From: Janthinobacterium silvisoli
GTDB taxonomy: Bacteria; Pseudomonadota; Gammaproteobacteria; Burkholderiales; Burkholderiaceae_D
Length of the DNA: 64,000 bases
Reading direction: 5' to 3'
Assembly: GCF_014200725.1 (NCBI RefSeq)
Contig: NZ_JACHCL010000001.1
Span: forward strand, 2,108,001-2,172,000
Shown: positions 1 through 9,400 of the stretch, one piece after another
Numbering within the stretch: position 1 is the stretch's first letter
Layout of the letters: each line of letters begins with the position of its first letter
Made by a program: the position numbers and the translations under genes
Notes under the pieces: generated by a model
Told to the model about the DNA's origin: nothing
Database searches by the model: none
The model's input: only the letters and a program-made list of their open reading frames with translations

Positions 1-1080
1 GGCGTGCACATTGACCTGGTAACCAGCGCGCATGGCCTTGTCCATCTTGGCCCGCATCACATCATCCTTGTAGAACAGCAGGCCGCTGGTAGTCGGATCA
101 TCGCTATACGGCGCCAGCAAGGCCGCGCCACGGCTGCCCAGGGCGCCATCGGACAGCAGTTTCACGGCCCGCAGCGCATACAGGTCGTGCGCGTAGCTGT
201 TCAGGGGGCCGTTCTTGGACAGCGCATCAAAATCGTCCGTCGTATCCATGATCATGCCGTACACGCGCACCGTCAGCTTGCCGTGGTCGGCGTAGTCGCG
301 GAACAGCCTGTCCTGCAGTTGGCCTATGCCCGCGTCGTGCACGCTGGTCAGGCCCACTTGCGACAGCTGGACCAATGCGCCGTCGAGCGCAGCGCGGTTT
401 TCCGCGTCGCCGGGCTTGGGCAGCACGGCGTCCATCAGCTCCACCGCATTATCAACCAGCACACCGGTGGCGTTACCCTCCGCATCGCGTTCTATCTTGC
501 CGCCTACCGGATCAGGCGTGTCGCGCGTGATGCCAGCCAGCGCCAGCGCGCGGCTGTTGGCCCAACCCGCGTGGCCGTCGACCCGGCGCAGCCACACAGG
601 CCGCGTGCTTTCCGCCGCATCGAGTTCGGCGGCCGTAGGAAAACGTCCCAGCTTCCAGATTTCCTGGTTCCAGCCATTCCCCGTGATCCAGCTGCGTTCC
701 GGGTGCGCCCTGGCGAAATCGGCCACCGTCTGCACCGCGCCAGCCAGCGAGGTGGAACCGTACAGCAGCACGCCGCTGGCGATCGCCCCCAGGCCAAACA
801 CATGGCCGTGCGCATCGATCAGCCCCGGCAACACCGTCTTGCCCTGCGCATCGATCACCGTCGCGCCCTTGGCCGCCTTGCGCTGCACCTCAGACTGGGA
901 GCCGACGGCGATGATCTTGCCCGCATCGTCAAAAGCCAGCGCCGTGAAGCGGGCCACCTTGCCAGCATGATTGAGCGTATAGCCATTGGCATTGGCAATC
1001 ACCGTGTCGGCGTGGGCGTGGCCGATGGCGCCCAGGCAGGCAAGCGTGAGCAGGGTGCGGCGCAATGGCAGGGTGGGCAT
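1..1080 (-). CDS. Exported metal-dependent amidohydrolase (amidohydrolase_3/YtcJ-like), C-terminus off the window
   Basis: Partial gene: the first 360 residues are present and the C-terminus lies beyond base 1. The protein opens with a Sec signal peptide (Arg-rich start, hydrophobic core, AHA-type cleavage site near residue 24). It then shows the small beta domain and the metal-binding strand 'GLIDAHGHVFG' that begins the TIM barrel of the amidohydrolase superfamily. Later segments such as 'TSVHDAGIG' and 'YQVNVHA' fit the YtcJ/N-substituted formamide deformylase-like subgroup, which hydrolyses C-N bonds with bound metal. The substrate cannot be told from sequence. The ATG at 1080 has a GGAG 6-7 bases upstream. 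Export suggests action in the periplasm. Confidence 0.85.
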   Translation of the reverse strand, partial: MPTLPLRRTLLTLACLGAIGHAHADTVIANANGYTLNHAGKVARFTALAFDDAGKIIAVGSQSEVQRKAAKGATVIDAQGKTVLPGLIDAHGHVFGLGAIASGVLLYGSTSLAGAVQTVADFARAHPERSWITGNGWNQEIWKLGRFPTAAELDAAESTRPVWLRRVDGHAGWANSRALALAGITRDTPDPVGGKIERDAEGNATGVLVDNAVELMDAVLPKPGDAENRAALDGALVQLSQVGLTSVHDAGIGQLQDRLFRDYADHGKLTVRVYGMIMDTTDDFDALSKNGPLNSYAHDLYALRAVKLLSDGALGSRGAALLAPYSDDPTTSGLLFYKDDVMRAKMDKAMRAGYQVNVHA

Positions 1081-1146
1081 TTACATCTCCAGGTTTTTAT
1101 TAAAAAGACCAGTGTATAGAAATGCACAAAATGGTCAATCAACCAG

Positions 1147-1749
1147 CTATTTTGACGGGCGGACCATCAGCCAGTAATCGCAGCCGGTCACCGCTTCCGC
1201 ATAACGCCCCGCCACGGCAAAACCAAGCCGGCCATAAAACGGCAGGCTGCGTTCATTGTAGGTTTCAAGGAAACACGCGGCACCGGCCTGGTCGACGGCA
1301 GCCAGGCCAGGCGCCAGCACGGACGCGCCCAGTCCCCTGCCCTGCGCAGCCGGCGCCACACCGGCAATCGACAGATACCAGGCATCTTTCAGTTCGTGCT
1401 CAGACAGCACCTGTTCCATATTCCCGACGATGGCCGTGAAGTGGGCAAAGCCCTGCGGCCCCAGCAAGGTACGCAAGGCAGTCTCGCGCTGTGCATAAGC
1501 GGCCTGGCGCAAGGCAGCCGGCGTATCCGTGGTCCAGATGGCGGCGCCATTGCCATCAATATCGGCCAGGTCGACCCGCCCCGCCTGATGGCCTTCAGCC
1601 AGCGCCAGCTCAAAATACACCATCAGCATCTCCAGCCGCGCCGCTTCGTCATCACCGCAAGCCACCGTGACGGTGCGGTAAAACGGATCATCTATCAGGG
1701 CGGCAGCCAGGCTGCGGGCGGCTGGGGATTGCGGTACTGCGTTGAACAT
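1147..1749 (-). CDS. GNAT-family N-acetyltransferase
   Basis: 200 residues. The C-terminal half carries the acetyl-CoA binding signature of the GNAT fold: 'SIAGVAPAAQGRGLGASVL', with the Q-G-R-G-L-G pyrophosphate loop, then 'FLETYNERSLPFYGRLGF', the typical last strands. The N-terminal half is adapted to an unknown substrate. The ATG at 1749 is preceded by AGAAGAG at good spacing. A longer frame exists upstream but lacks a ribosome site and would run into the neighbouring gene. The gene lies on the same strand as the MscS gene, 85 bases downstream of it, so co-transcription is possible. The fold is secure and the substrate unknown. Confidence 0.85.
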   Translation of the reverse strand: MFNAVPQSPAARSLAAALIDDPFYRTVTVACGDDEAARLEMLMVYFELALAEGHQAGRVDLADIDGNGAAIWTTDTPAALRQAAYAQRETALRTLLGPQGFAHFTAIVGNMEQVLSEHELKDAWYLSIAGVAPAAQGRGLGASVLAPGLAAVDQAGAACFLETYNERSLPFYGRLGFAVAGRYAEAVTGCDYWLMVRPSK

Positions 1750-1834
1750 CGGTGTTCTCTTCTGAGTAAGTAAATAAAGGACAAGCATCTTAACGCAAGC
1801 ATCCACTACCGCGTGGCCGCTCCGCCGTCCCCAG

Positions 1835-3496
1835 TCACTGCGCCTCCGGCCCTTTCGCCGGCGCCCTGAACCATTCCTCGCGCGGCAGCACCTGCGATTC
1901 TTCCGGGTCGGCGATGTAGTGCGGCGAGGTGATCTGCACTTCGAACTCATTAAAGACGTCGATGATGTTCTGGTGCAGCCGGTTCAGCACTTCGGCGCGC
2001 TGGCGGGGGACTTCGGCGCTGGCGTAGGCGACCAGGCGGTATTGCACGTAGTAGTCGTGCAGGGCCAGTTGCATCACATACGGTTTGGGCGTGGTGGACA
2101 ATTCGGTGGTGCGGGCGGCCGCCAGTTCCAGCATGGCGTGCACCTGGCGCCAGGGCGTGGCGTAGCCGATGGTGACGCTGGCGTCCAGCACGAAGCCGCC
2201 GCCGGGCAAGGCGCGCGAATAATTCTTGGTCGTCTGCGACATCACCCAGGCGTTCGGCAAGGCCACTTCTTCGCCCAGGCCTGTGCGCAAGCGCGTCTCG
2301 AACATGCCCACGTCGACCACCGTGCCTTCGCTCTCGCCCACGCGCACATATTCTCCCTTGCGCAAGGCGCGCGTGTACATCAGGATCAAGCCGCTGGCAC
2401 CCTGGCCGACGATGCTCGACGCGCCGATCGACACCATCAGGCCAACCAGCACCGACAGGCCCTGGAAGGCGGCCGTGTGCGAACCGGGCAAATACGGATA
2501 CGCCATGGCCAGCGCAAACAGCCAGATCACGACGCTGGCGATGCGGCGCGTGGGCATGGCCGTGTCCTGGTCCAGCCAGCCTATCTGCAACTCACCGCTC
2601 TCCACGCGCTTGAACAGCGACGATGCAGTAGCCGCCACCAGGCGCGCAATGGCGAAGATCACGCACACCAGCACCAGGCCCGGCAAGGCGCCGATGACGG
2701 CGTGCAGCACGTCAGTCGCGACATCGAGCAGATAGCCGCTCAGGCGCTCGCCCCAGGCGCGCGTGTAGGGCAAGCGGCCCAGCACGAAAGCGACCCACAC
2801 ATACGTGGCCATCAGGCGCAGCGCCCACAGCACCACGCCCAGCAGTTGATAAGCGAAGGCGATGTAGTGTTCGGCATCGAGCACGCGCACGTTTTTCAGG
2901 CGCACATCGCGCAGGCGCGCGGCCAGCAGCACACCGCTGCGGCGCTTGGCCCAGCGGTGCAGCCGCGTCAAGCCGGCCCAGACCAGCCAGAACACCAGGG
3001 TGGCAACAGCGCACACGGCGGCGGCAATCGCCAGGTAGCGCCAGCTGCTTTGCTCGGTATAGTCGAGCAGCGACTTGCGCAATTCCCCGGCCGCCTCCTG
3101 CGCTACGCTATCGGTGGTGTCGCCGGCCAGCTGGTTGACGTCGCCGGGGATGACGACAAACAATTGCACGCCATCGAGCAGCACTTGCGTGCCTTCCGGG
3201 ATGGTGCGCGTACCCGTTTGCAGCGGGCCCTTCTTTGCCAGCACGCCTTGCAGCCGGTGCCGGGCGCCCGAGGCACGCTCATCGGGTGGATAGCCGGCCA
3301 GCGCGGCGCGGAAGACGAATATCTTGCGGTTAGTAAAAGTGAATGCCGCCGTCTTTGCCGCTTCGACGCTAGCCGATGTCGCGGCCGCGCTAGCATCAGG
3401 CAATGACGAAGCCGTATCGTCGGCCGCGTGGGCGCCAGGAAAAAGGAAAATCGTCAAAATCGTCAAAAAGCACAGCAGGCGAAAAAACGCGGACAT
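1835..3496 (-). CDS. MscS-family mechanosensitive ion channel with large periplasmic N-terminus
   Basis: 553 residues. It has a signal peptide (cleavage near 'AHAADD', residue 24) and a periplasmic region of about 125 residues, then several membrane helices. The pore-lining helix and MscS beta domain follow: 'LVGLMVSIGASSIVGQGASGLILMYTR' leads into 'GEYVRVGESEGTVVDVGMFETRLRTGLGEEVALPNAWVM', the classic MscS core. These channels open under membrane tension and release solutes on osmotic downshock. The extra N-terminal domain makes this longer than E. coli MscS (286 residues), as in the YbiO/YnaI subgroup. No strong Shine-Dalgarno sequence is seen before the ATG at 3496. Confidence 0.9.
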   Translation of the reverse strand: MSAFFRLLCFLTILTIFLFPGAHAADDTASSLPDASAAATSASVEAAKTAAFTFTNRKIFVFRAALAGYPPDERASGARHRLQGVLAKKGPLQTGTRTIPEGTQVLLDGVQLFVVIPGDVNQLAGDTTDSVAQEAAGELRKSLLDYTEQSSWRYLAIAAAVCAVATLVFWLVWAGLTRLHRWAKRRSGVLLAARLRDVRLKNVRVLDAEHYIAFAYQLLGVVLWALRLMATYVWVAFVLGRLPYTRAWGERLSGYLLDVATDVLHAVIGALPGLVLVCVIFAIARLVAATASSLFKRVESGELQIGWLDQDTAMPTRRIASVVIWLFALAMAYPYLPGSHTAAFQGLSVLVGLMVSIGASSIVGQGASGLILMYTRALRKGEYVRVGESEGTVVDVGMFETRLRTGLGEEVALPNAWVMSQTTKNYSRALPGGGFVLDASVTIGYATPWRQVHAMLELAAARTTELSTTPKPYVMQLALHDYYVQYRLVAYASAEVPRQRAEVLNRLHQNIIDVFNEFEVQITSPHYIADPEESQVLPREEWFRAPAKGPEAQ

Positions 3497-3570
3497 GGCA
3501 AGAAATTAAAGTGGTCAGGAGCGGCCATCATGCCATGTAATACGGGAAACTCAAGCGTTACGCATACGGC

Positions 3571-4260
3571 TCAGCTGGCATCATGAAAAATAATGCCCAG
3601 CGTATGGCGCAAGCCCGAGCGCAGCCGCGATACGCCATGACGCATCTGCACGCGGTAGCTGCCGCGCGTGCCGTTCACGGGGCGGTGAAACACGGGAAAG
3701 ATGACCGCGTCGCCCTGCGCCAGCGGCACCACTTCCGCGCGCGACTGCATGCGCGGGCGCTGTTCCGTCAGCACAAACTCGCCGCCCGTGAAATCGTCGT
3801 GCGGGTGCGACAGCAGCACGGCCAGTTGCAGCGGAAACACGTGCTCGCCATACAGATCCTGATGCAGGCAGTTGTAATCGCCTGCGCGGTAGCGCAGCAG
3901 CAAGGGCGTGGGCCGCACCTGCCCGGCCACATGGCAGCGGGCCAGGAAATCAGCATGCTCCAGCGGAAAGCGCGTTTCCAGTCCCATCTGCTCCTGCCAG
4001 CGGTTGGCAATCGCCGCCAGCGGGAGATATAGCGCCTGGCGCAGTTGCGCCACCACGGGCGGCAGCGGATACGAAAAATACTGGTACTCGCCACGCCCGA
4101 AACCGTGGCGCGCCATCACCACCCGGCTGCGGAAATGCGCTGCTTCATCGTAATGCGCGACCAGCGCCGCACACGTTTCAGCGTCCAGCAAACCGGGCAC
4201 GACGGCGCAGCCGTGCTGGTTCAACTCGTCTTCAAGCGCTTGCCAGTCCGGCGCCCTCAT
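3571..4260 (-). CDS. 2OG-Fe(II) oxygenase coupled to ada
   Basis: 229 residues. The double-stranded beta-helix core shows an iron-binding H-x-D pair (H133, D135 in 'CLHQDLYGEH'), a distal His (H208) and basic residues near 214-218 in 'SRLRSGLRHTLGIIFH' that would bind 2-oxoglutarate. Its ATG overlaps the ada stop codon (ATGA), so the two are almost certainly translationally coupled. That pairing suggests a role in repair of, or response to, alkylation damage. The sequence is not a canonical AlkB, however, and generic pipelines may label it a prolyl hydroxylase-like protein. Catalytic residues are seen; the repair role is inferred from context. Confidence 0.82.
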   Translation of the reverse strand: MRAPDWQALEDELNQHGCAVVPGLLDAETCAALVAHYDEAAHFRSRVVMARHGFGRGEYQYFSYPLPPVVAQLRQALYLPLAAIANRWQEQMGLETRFPLEHADFLARCHVAGQVRPTPLLLRYRAGDYNCLHQDLYGEHVFPLQLAVLLSHPHDDFTGGEFVLTEQRPRMQSRAEVVPLAQGDAVIFPVFHRPVNGTRGSYRVQMRHGVSRLRSGLRHTLGIIFHDAS

Positions 4261-5324
4261 TTGCCAGCCTCGCGGTCGAGCAGTGCCTGTTTGCGCTCGA
4301 CGCCCCAGCGGTAGCCGGACAAGGCCCCATCGTTGCGCACCACCCTGTGGCAGGGAATCGCCACGGCCAGCGCATTGGCTGCGCAGGCGCCCGCCACGGC
4401 ACGTGCGCCCTTCGGTGCGCCGATGCGCTTGGCTAACTCGGCATAGCTGACGGTGCTGCCGGCAGGAATTTCACGCAAGGCTAACCAGACGCGCTGCTGG
4501 AAGGCCGTGCCGCGCACATCGAGCGGCAGGTCCAGGCCGATTTGCGGCGCTTCCACCAGGCCGATCACCTGCGCCACCGTTTGCTCATAATCAGCTTCTG
4601 CGCCGCGCAGTTCGGCGCGGGGAAAGCGGTCCTGCAAGTCGCGCAGCAATACTTCCGGGTCGTCATCGATGAGGATGGCGCAGATGCCCTTATCCGTGCT
4701 GGCGACGAGAATCGCCCCCAGCGAGCAGGCGGCAATCGCAAAACGGATCACGGCGCCGCTGCCGCCAGCCCGAAAAGCGCCCGGCGTCATGCCCAGCAAA
4801 CCTGGCGTGGCGGCATAGAAACGGCCGCTGGAATTGAAGCCGGCCGCATACAAGGTATCGGTGACATTGCCATCCCCTTGCAGCCCCGCCTTGAGCCGTT
4901 CGCCGCGCCGCGCCGCCGCGTAGGCCTTGGGCGTGATGCCCGTGTGCGCCTTGAAGATGCGGTGAAAGTGGAAACGGCTCATGCCGGCAGCCAGCGCCAG
5001 GCTGTCGAGGTCAGGCAATTCTTCGCTGGCGTCGATCAAACGGCAGCTCTCGGCCACCATGGCGGCATGGCGTTCGGCCAGCGGCGGCTGGTCGGGCTTA
5101 CAGCGCAGGCAGGGACGGAAACCTGCCGCCTCCGCTTCGGCGCAGCTGGCGTGGAAAGCCACGTTGTGGCGCAAGGCCGGGCGTGCCCCGCAGGATGGGC
5201 GGCAATACACGCCGGTGCTGCGCACGGAATAATAAAAGACGCCGTCAGCGTCGGGCGCGCGCCGCTGCACGGCAGCCCAGCGTTCATCGTCATTCAAATA
5301 AACGGGTAAATTAATATGTTCCAT
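4257..5324 (-). CDS. ada: Ada: bifunctional methylated-DNA methyltransferase and AraC-type activator
   Basis: 355 residues, the usual Ada length. The N-terminal zinc domain has its four cysteines (C41, C45, C72, C75); C41 is the likely acceptor from methylphosphotriesters. An AraC-type helix-turn-helix follows at about 85-180 ('AAGMSRFHFHRIFKAHTGITPKAY'). The C-terminal O6-methylguanine methyltransferase domain has the 'IPCHRVV' active-site loop. Methylation of the N-terminal cysteine normally turns Ada into an activator of its own operon. The next gene, a 2OG oxygenase, overlaps by four bases and should be co-regulated. The start at 5324 has ACGGAG upstream; a longer frame exists but lacks a ribosome site. 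A divergent hutC-like gene lies 161 bases away. Confidence 0.95.
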   Translation of the reverse strand: MEHINLPVYLNDDERWAAVQRRAPDADGVFYYSVRSTGVYCRPSCGARPALRHNVAFHASCAEAEAAGFRPCLRCKPDQPPLAERHAAMVAESCRLIDASEELPDLDSLALAAGMSRFHFHRIFKAHTGITPKAYAAARRGERLKAGLQGDGNVTDTLYAAGFNSSGRFYAATPGLLGMTPGAFRAGGSGAVIRFAIAACSLGAILVASTDKGICAILIDDDPEVLLRDLQDRFPRAELRGAEADYEQTVAQVIGLVEAPQIGLDLPLDVRGTAFQQRVWLALREIPAGSTVSYAELAKRIGAPKGARAVAGACAANALAVAIPCHRVVRNDGALSGYRWGVERKQALLDREAGK

Positions 5325-5485
5325 GGCGCACTCCGTGCCTGTGATTGATAAGTATCGAGCATAGCCAGCGCCGCCGGCGAGCGCACTCCGGCGCTTGCTT
5401 TTGAATTCCATCGGCGGGCAATGCTAAAATCGCAGGCACGCCTCCGGCCGGAGGTGCGCCCCGCCCGCGCTTCGGAGAAACCGCA

Positions 5486-6205
5486 TTGGACGACCAGATT
5501 ACCCAAGAAAATACGCCCATTTTCCAGCGCATCAAGGATTTTTTGCTGGCAGGCATCGCCTCTGGCCGCTGGAAGGAAGGCGATGTGATCCCTTCCGAGC
5601 AGGCGCTGGTCAAGCAATTTGGCGTCTCGCGCATGACAGTCAACCGCGCCGTGCGCGAACTGACCAGCGAGCAGATACTGACCCGGCGCCAGGGTTCCGG
5701 CACCTATGTGGCGCAGCAAAAATACCAGGCAACCTTACTGGAAATCAAGAGTATCGCCGACGAAGTGCGCGCACGCGGCCATATCCACCGCAGCAGTCTG
5801 CAGTTGCTCGAACGCAGCAAGGCCTCGGACTTGCTGGCCAAGCAGTTTGGCCTGGCGCCTGAACAGCAATTGTTTCATTCGCTGATCGTGCACTTTGAAA
5901 ACGGCGTGCCGATCCAGGTGGAAGACCGCTGGGTCAACCCGGCTTGCGCGCCCGATTACATGATCCAGGATTTTTCCAGCATCACGCCGAATGAATACCT
6001 GATGGCCGCCGCGCCCCTGCAAGGGGCTACCTACAGCATCGAAGCGCTGTCTGCCCCGCGCGACATCGCCGAAATGCTGGCCATCGATACAAAACAGGCA
6101 TGTCTGGTGCTGCGCCGCCAGACGCGCTCGGGCGGCAAGGTGGCATCGATCGCCACGATGTGGCATCCGGGACACCGCTATCAATTCGCCGGCAGCTTCA
6201 GCTGA
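5486..6205 (+). CDS. hutC: GntR/HutC-family transcriptional repressor
   Basis: 239 residues. The N-terminal winged helix ('SEQALVKQFGVSRMTVNRAVREL', residues 30-55) is followed by a UTRA effector domain. Details such as 'NPACAPDYMIQDFSSITPNEYL' and the ending 'ATMWHPGHRYQFAG' are those of HutC, which represses histidine utilisation and is released by urocanate. Translation starts at a TTG (5486) with GGAG 8 bases upstream. No hut genes lie beside it: ada is divergent and a sensor kinase follows. It therefore acts in trans on a distant hut operon or has another effector. The family is secure; the regulon is inferred. Confidence 0.85.
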   Translation: MDDQITQENTPIFQRIKDFLLAGIASGRWKEGDVIPSEQALVKQFGVSRMTVNRAVRELTSEQILTRRQGSGTYVAQQKYQATLLEIKSIADEVRARGHIHRSSLQLLERSKASDLLAKQFGLAPEQQLFHSLIVHFENGVPIQVEDRWVNPACAPDYMIQDFSSITPNEYLMAAAPLQGATYSIEALSAPRDIAEMLAIDTKQACLVLRRQTRSGGKVASIATMWHPGHRYQFAGSFS

Positions 6206-6328
6206 TGCCGGCCGACGTCTGTCACTAGCATAAATTCGGCCCCCACTTTCTCACAGATACTCACAGGGCATGCTGAAAACCGCCATTTCTGGGGCGGGAA
6301 AAAGCCGTCCTGCAGAGCAGCATCCAAG

Positions 6329-6345
6329 TTAGCTACTCTAGCTAA
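6329..6345. promoter_or_regulatory. Perfect 7-bp inverted repeat upstream of the sensor kinase
   Basis: TTAGCTA-CTC-TAGCTAA is a perfect dyad about 95 bases before the kinase start. It lies in a 230-base gap that otherwise holds only AT-rich sequence and a possible -10 (TATAGT, 6357-6362). It could be an operator; no binding protein is identified. Confidence 0.35.
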
Positions 6346-6437
6346 ATATTCAATGCTATAGTTGCCGCCATACCGCGGTAACAGCGTTTGTGTCACCATG
6401 TCAGTCAGGTTCAATCAGGGCCCAGAAAGGGAAGCAT

Positions 6438-9400
6438 TTGTCGTATCGCAGCCACACCCGTATCAGTGCATTGCGCCCAGCGCGCCTTGCGGTGTACCGG
6501 CACGCGCGTACGATGCTGGCGACCGGCATGGTCCTGCCCTTGCCAGCCATGGCGCAGGCGGCCACGCCTGAAGTAAGCCAGGGCCAGCCTTGGCCATATG
6601 TGGCGATGGCGGCCAGCGCCCTGGCTGTCATTGCATGCTGGCAAGCCTGGCGCCAGCGCAGTGCCACGCCGAAAACGCCGGTGCAACAGCAAGCCGTACA
6701 GGCATTGCATGGCGCCGCCATGGCCAGCTGGACCTGGCAACGCAAGAATGACGGCCTGGTGATGTCCAGCCTGTATCAGGATATCCTCGGCGACAAGAAC
6801 GCCAGGCTGGAGCAACCGTTGAAAGACTGGCTGTCGCAAGTACACCGCGACGACCGCGCACGCATGAGCCAGGTATTCCGCCAGCATGTCGACGGCAAGG
6901 CGCCTGGCCCTGTCAGTTATGAGTTCCGATTGCGCCATAGCGATGGCCAATGGCGCTGGCTGCTGGCGCGCGGCTCGGTATTGAGCCGCGCTTCAGACGG
7001 CACGGCCACGCAGGCGGGCGGCATCATTTGCGACATCAGCGAACGCAAGGCGGACGAACAATGGCGCATGCGTTGCCTGCTGGAAGCCGCGCCGGAAGCC
7101 ATGCTGGTGGCCGATATCGATGGCAGAGTGCACTATGCCAACCAGATCGGCGCGCGCTGCTTCGGTTATCCACTGTCCGAGCTGGTCGGCCTATCCCTGG
7201 AACAATTGGTGCCGGAAAGCGCAGGCAGCCGCACCGTGGGCGACCCGCAAGGGCGGCACAGCCTGCCTGGCAGGGTGATGATGGCGCGCCGCCGCGACGG
7301 TTCGCAATTTCCGGCCAAGGTCAGCCTGTCACCGCTGCGTATGGCGGGCCATCTGTATTCCATCGTTTCACTGCGCGACATGACCCAGCGCCAGCGCGCA
7401 GAAGAGGCGCTGCACGCCAGCTCGGAACGCTACCGCCTGATCGTGCAGACGGCTGCCGAAGGCATCTGGATGACAGATGCAAAAGGCAAGACCACCTTCG
7501 TCAATCCGAAGATGGCGCATATGCTCGGCTATACAGTGCAAGACATGCTGGGCCGGCCCCTGCTCGATTTCATGGACCGCGACAGCCAGTTGCTGATGCA
7601 GCGGCGCCTGGCCAGCCACGGCCAGAAAGCCAGCCAGCCGGACCAGGTCGATTTCCGCTTCTTCCGCAAAGACCATTCCAGCCTGTGGGGCCTGGTGTCG
7701 AGTACCAGCATCCAGTCGGAAACCGGCGAGCCCGGCGGTACCCTGGCGATGATCACCGACATCACGGAACGGCGCCAGGCCTCGATTGCGCTCTCGAACT
7801 CCAGCCAGCGCATGGCCTCGGTCTTTGGCGCCGTCACCAATGGACTGGTGGTACAGGACAGCAACGGCCTCATTCTGGAAAGCAACGCGGCCGCCGAACG
7901 CATGCTGGCCGCCAGCCTGGGCAGCCATCATAGCCACAGCCTGTGGCGCGCCATCCGCGAAGACGGTTCCAGCTTCGACCAGCGCAGCCACCCCGTGCAC
8001 ATTACCCTGTCGACCGGGCAAGCCATGCGCGACGTGCTGATGGGCGTGCAGCAAAGCGATGGCAGCCTGTCGTGGCTGTCCGTGAATACCGAAGCCATCC
8101 GCGACGAATACGGCAAGGTCAGCATGGTGGTGGCCAGCCTGACCGACATCACCTATCACAAGCGTAGCGAAAGCGCCCTGCGCGAACTCAATGAACACCT
8201 GGAAGAGCGGGTGGCGCAGCGCACCGAACAGCTGGACCAGGCCAAGCAGGTGGCGGAGGAAGCCAGCCAGGCCAAGGGACAATTCCTGGCCAATATGAGC
8301 CATGAAATCCGCACGCCGATGAATGGCGTGATCGGCATGGCGTATCTTGCCCTGAAGACAGAACTGGAACCGCGCCAGCGCGATTACCTGGAAAAAATCC
8401 GTTTTGCCGGGGAACACTTGCTGGGCATCATCGACGATATCCTCGACATTTCCAAGATCGAAGCGGGCAAGCTGGAAATCGAACGCGTCAATTTCAGCTT
8501 TGACCATGTGCTGCAAACCCTGAGCACAGTGGTGGCGCCGCGCGCCGCCGGTAAAAACCTGGAACTGGTGTTCGAGATCGACCCGCAATTGCCGGCCGTG
8601 CTGGTGGGTGATCCGCTGCGCCTGGGGCAAGTGTTGATCAATTACACCAATAACGCCATCAAGTTCAGCGAGCAGGGCAGCATTACCGTCAAGGTGCACA
8701 AGGTGGTCAGCGATGCGCGCAACTGCCTGGTGCGCTTCGAAGTATGCGACCACGGCATCGGCCTGTCGCAAAATGAAATGAGCAAGCTGTTCCAGTCCTT
8801 CCAGCAGGCGGACACCTCCACCACGCGCGAATATGGCGGCACTGGCCTGGGCCTGGCCATCTGCAAGCAGCTGGCCCAGCTGATGGGTGGCGACGTGGGT
8901 GTCGACAGCCAGCCCGGCGCCGGCAGCACCTTCTGGTTTACCGCCCATCTGGGCATTTCCGACCAGACCGCCCCTGCCATGCTGGACAATATGGTACAAA
9001 CGGCAGCGGCCATGCGCGCCAGCGCCGACGCGGCCCTGGTGATGAGCACGCTCAAGCATGCCCGCATCCTGCTGGTGGAAGACAATCCCTTCAATCAGCA
9101 GGTGGCGCTGGAGTTGCTGGAAGAAGCAGGCGCCTCCGTCTGCCTGGCCAACAATGGCGTGGAAGCGCTCGATTTGCTGCGCCAGACACAGTTTGACTGC
9201 GTGCTGATGGATGTGCAGATGCCGCTGATGGATGGCCTGGAAGCAACGCGCCATATCCGCGCCGACCCGCAGCTGGCCAAGCTGCGCGTGCTGGCCATGA
9301 CGGCCACCGCCACCAGCGAAGACCGGGTGCGCTGCCTGGAGGCGGGCATGGACGATTTCATTTCCAAGCCGATCCAGCCAGCCATGATGTACCAGACCAT

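Noticed and set aside
5325-5485. Ada box upstream of ada
   Set aside because: The sequence AAAGCAAGCGC on the minus strand only loosely recalls the E. coli box, too weak to annotate.
6181-6414. A 77-residue minus-strand frame between hutC and the kinase
   Set aside because: No ribosome site and no recognisable family; it overlaps the hutC end. Treated as non-coding.
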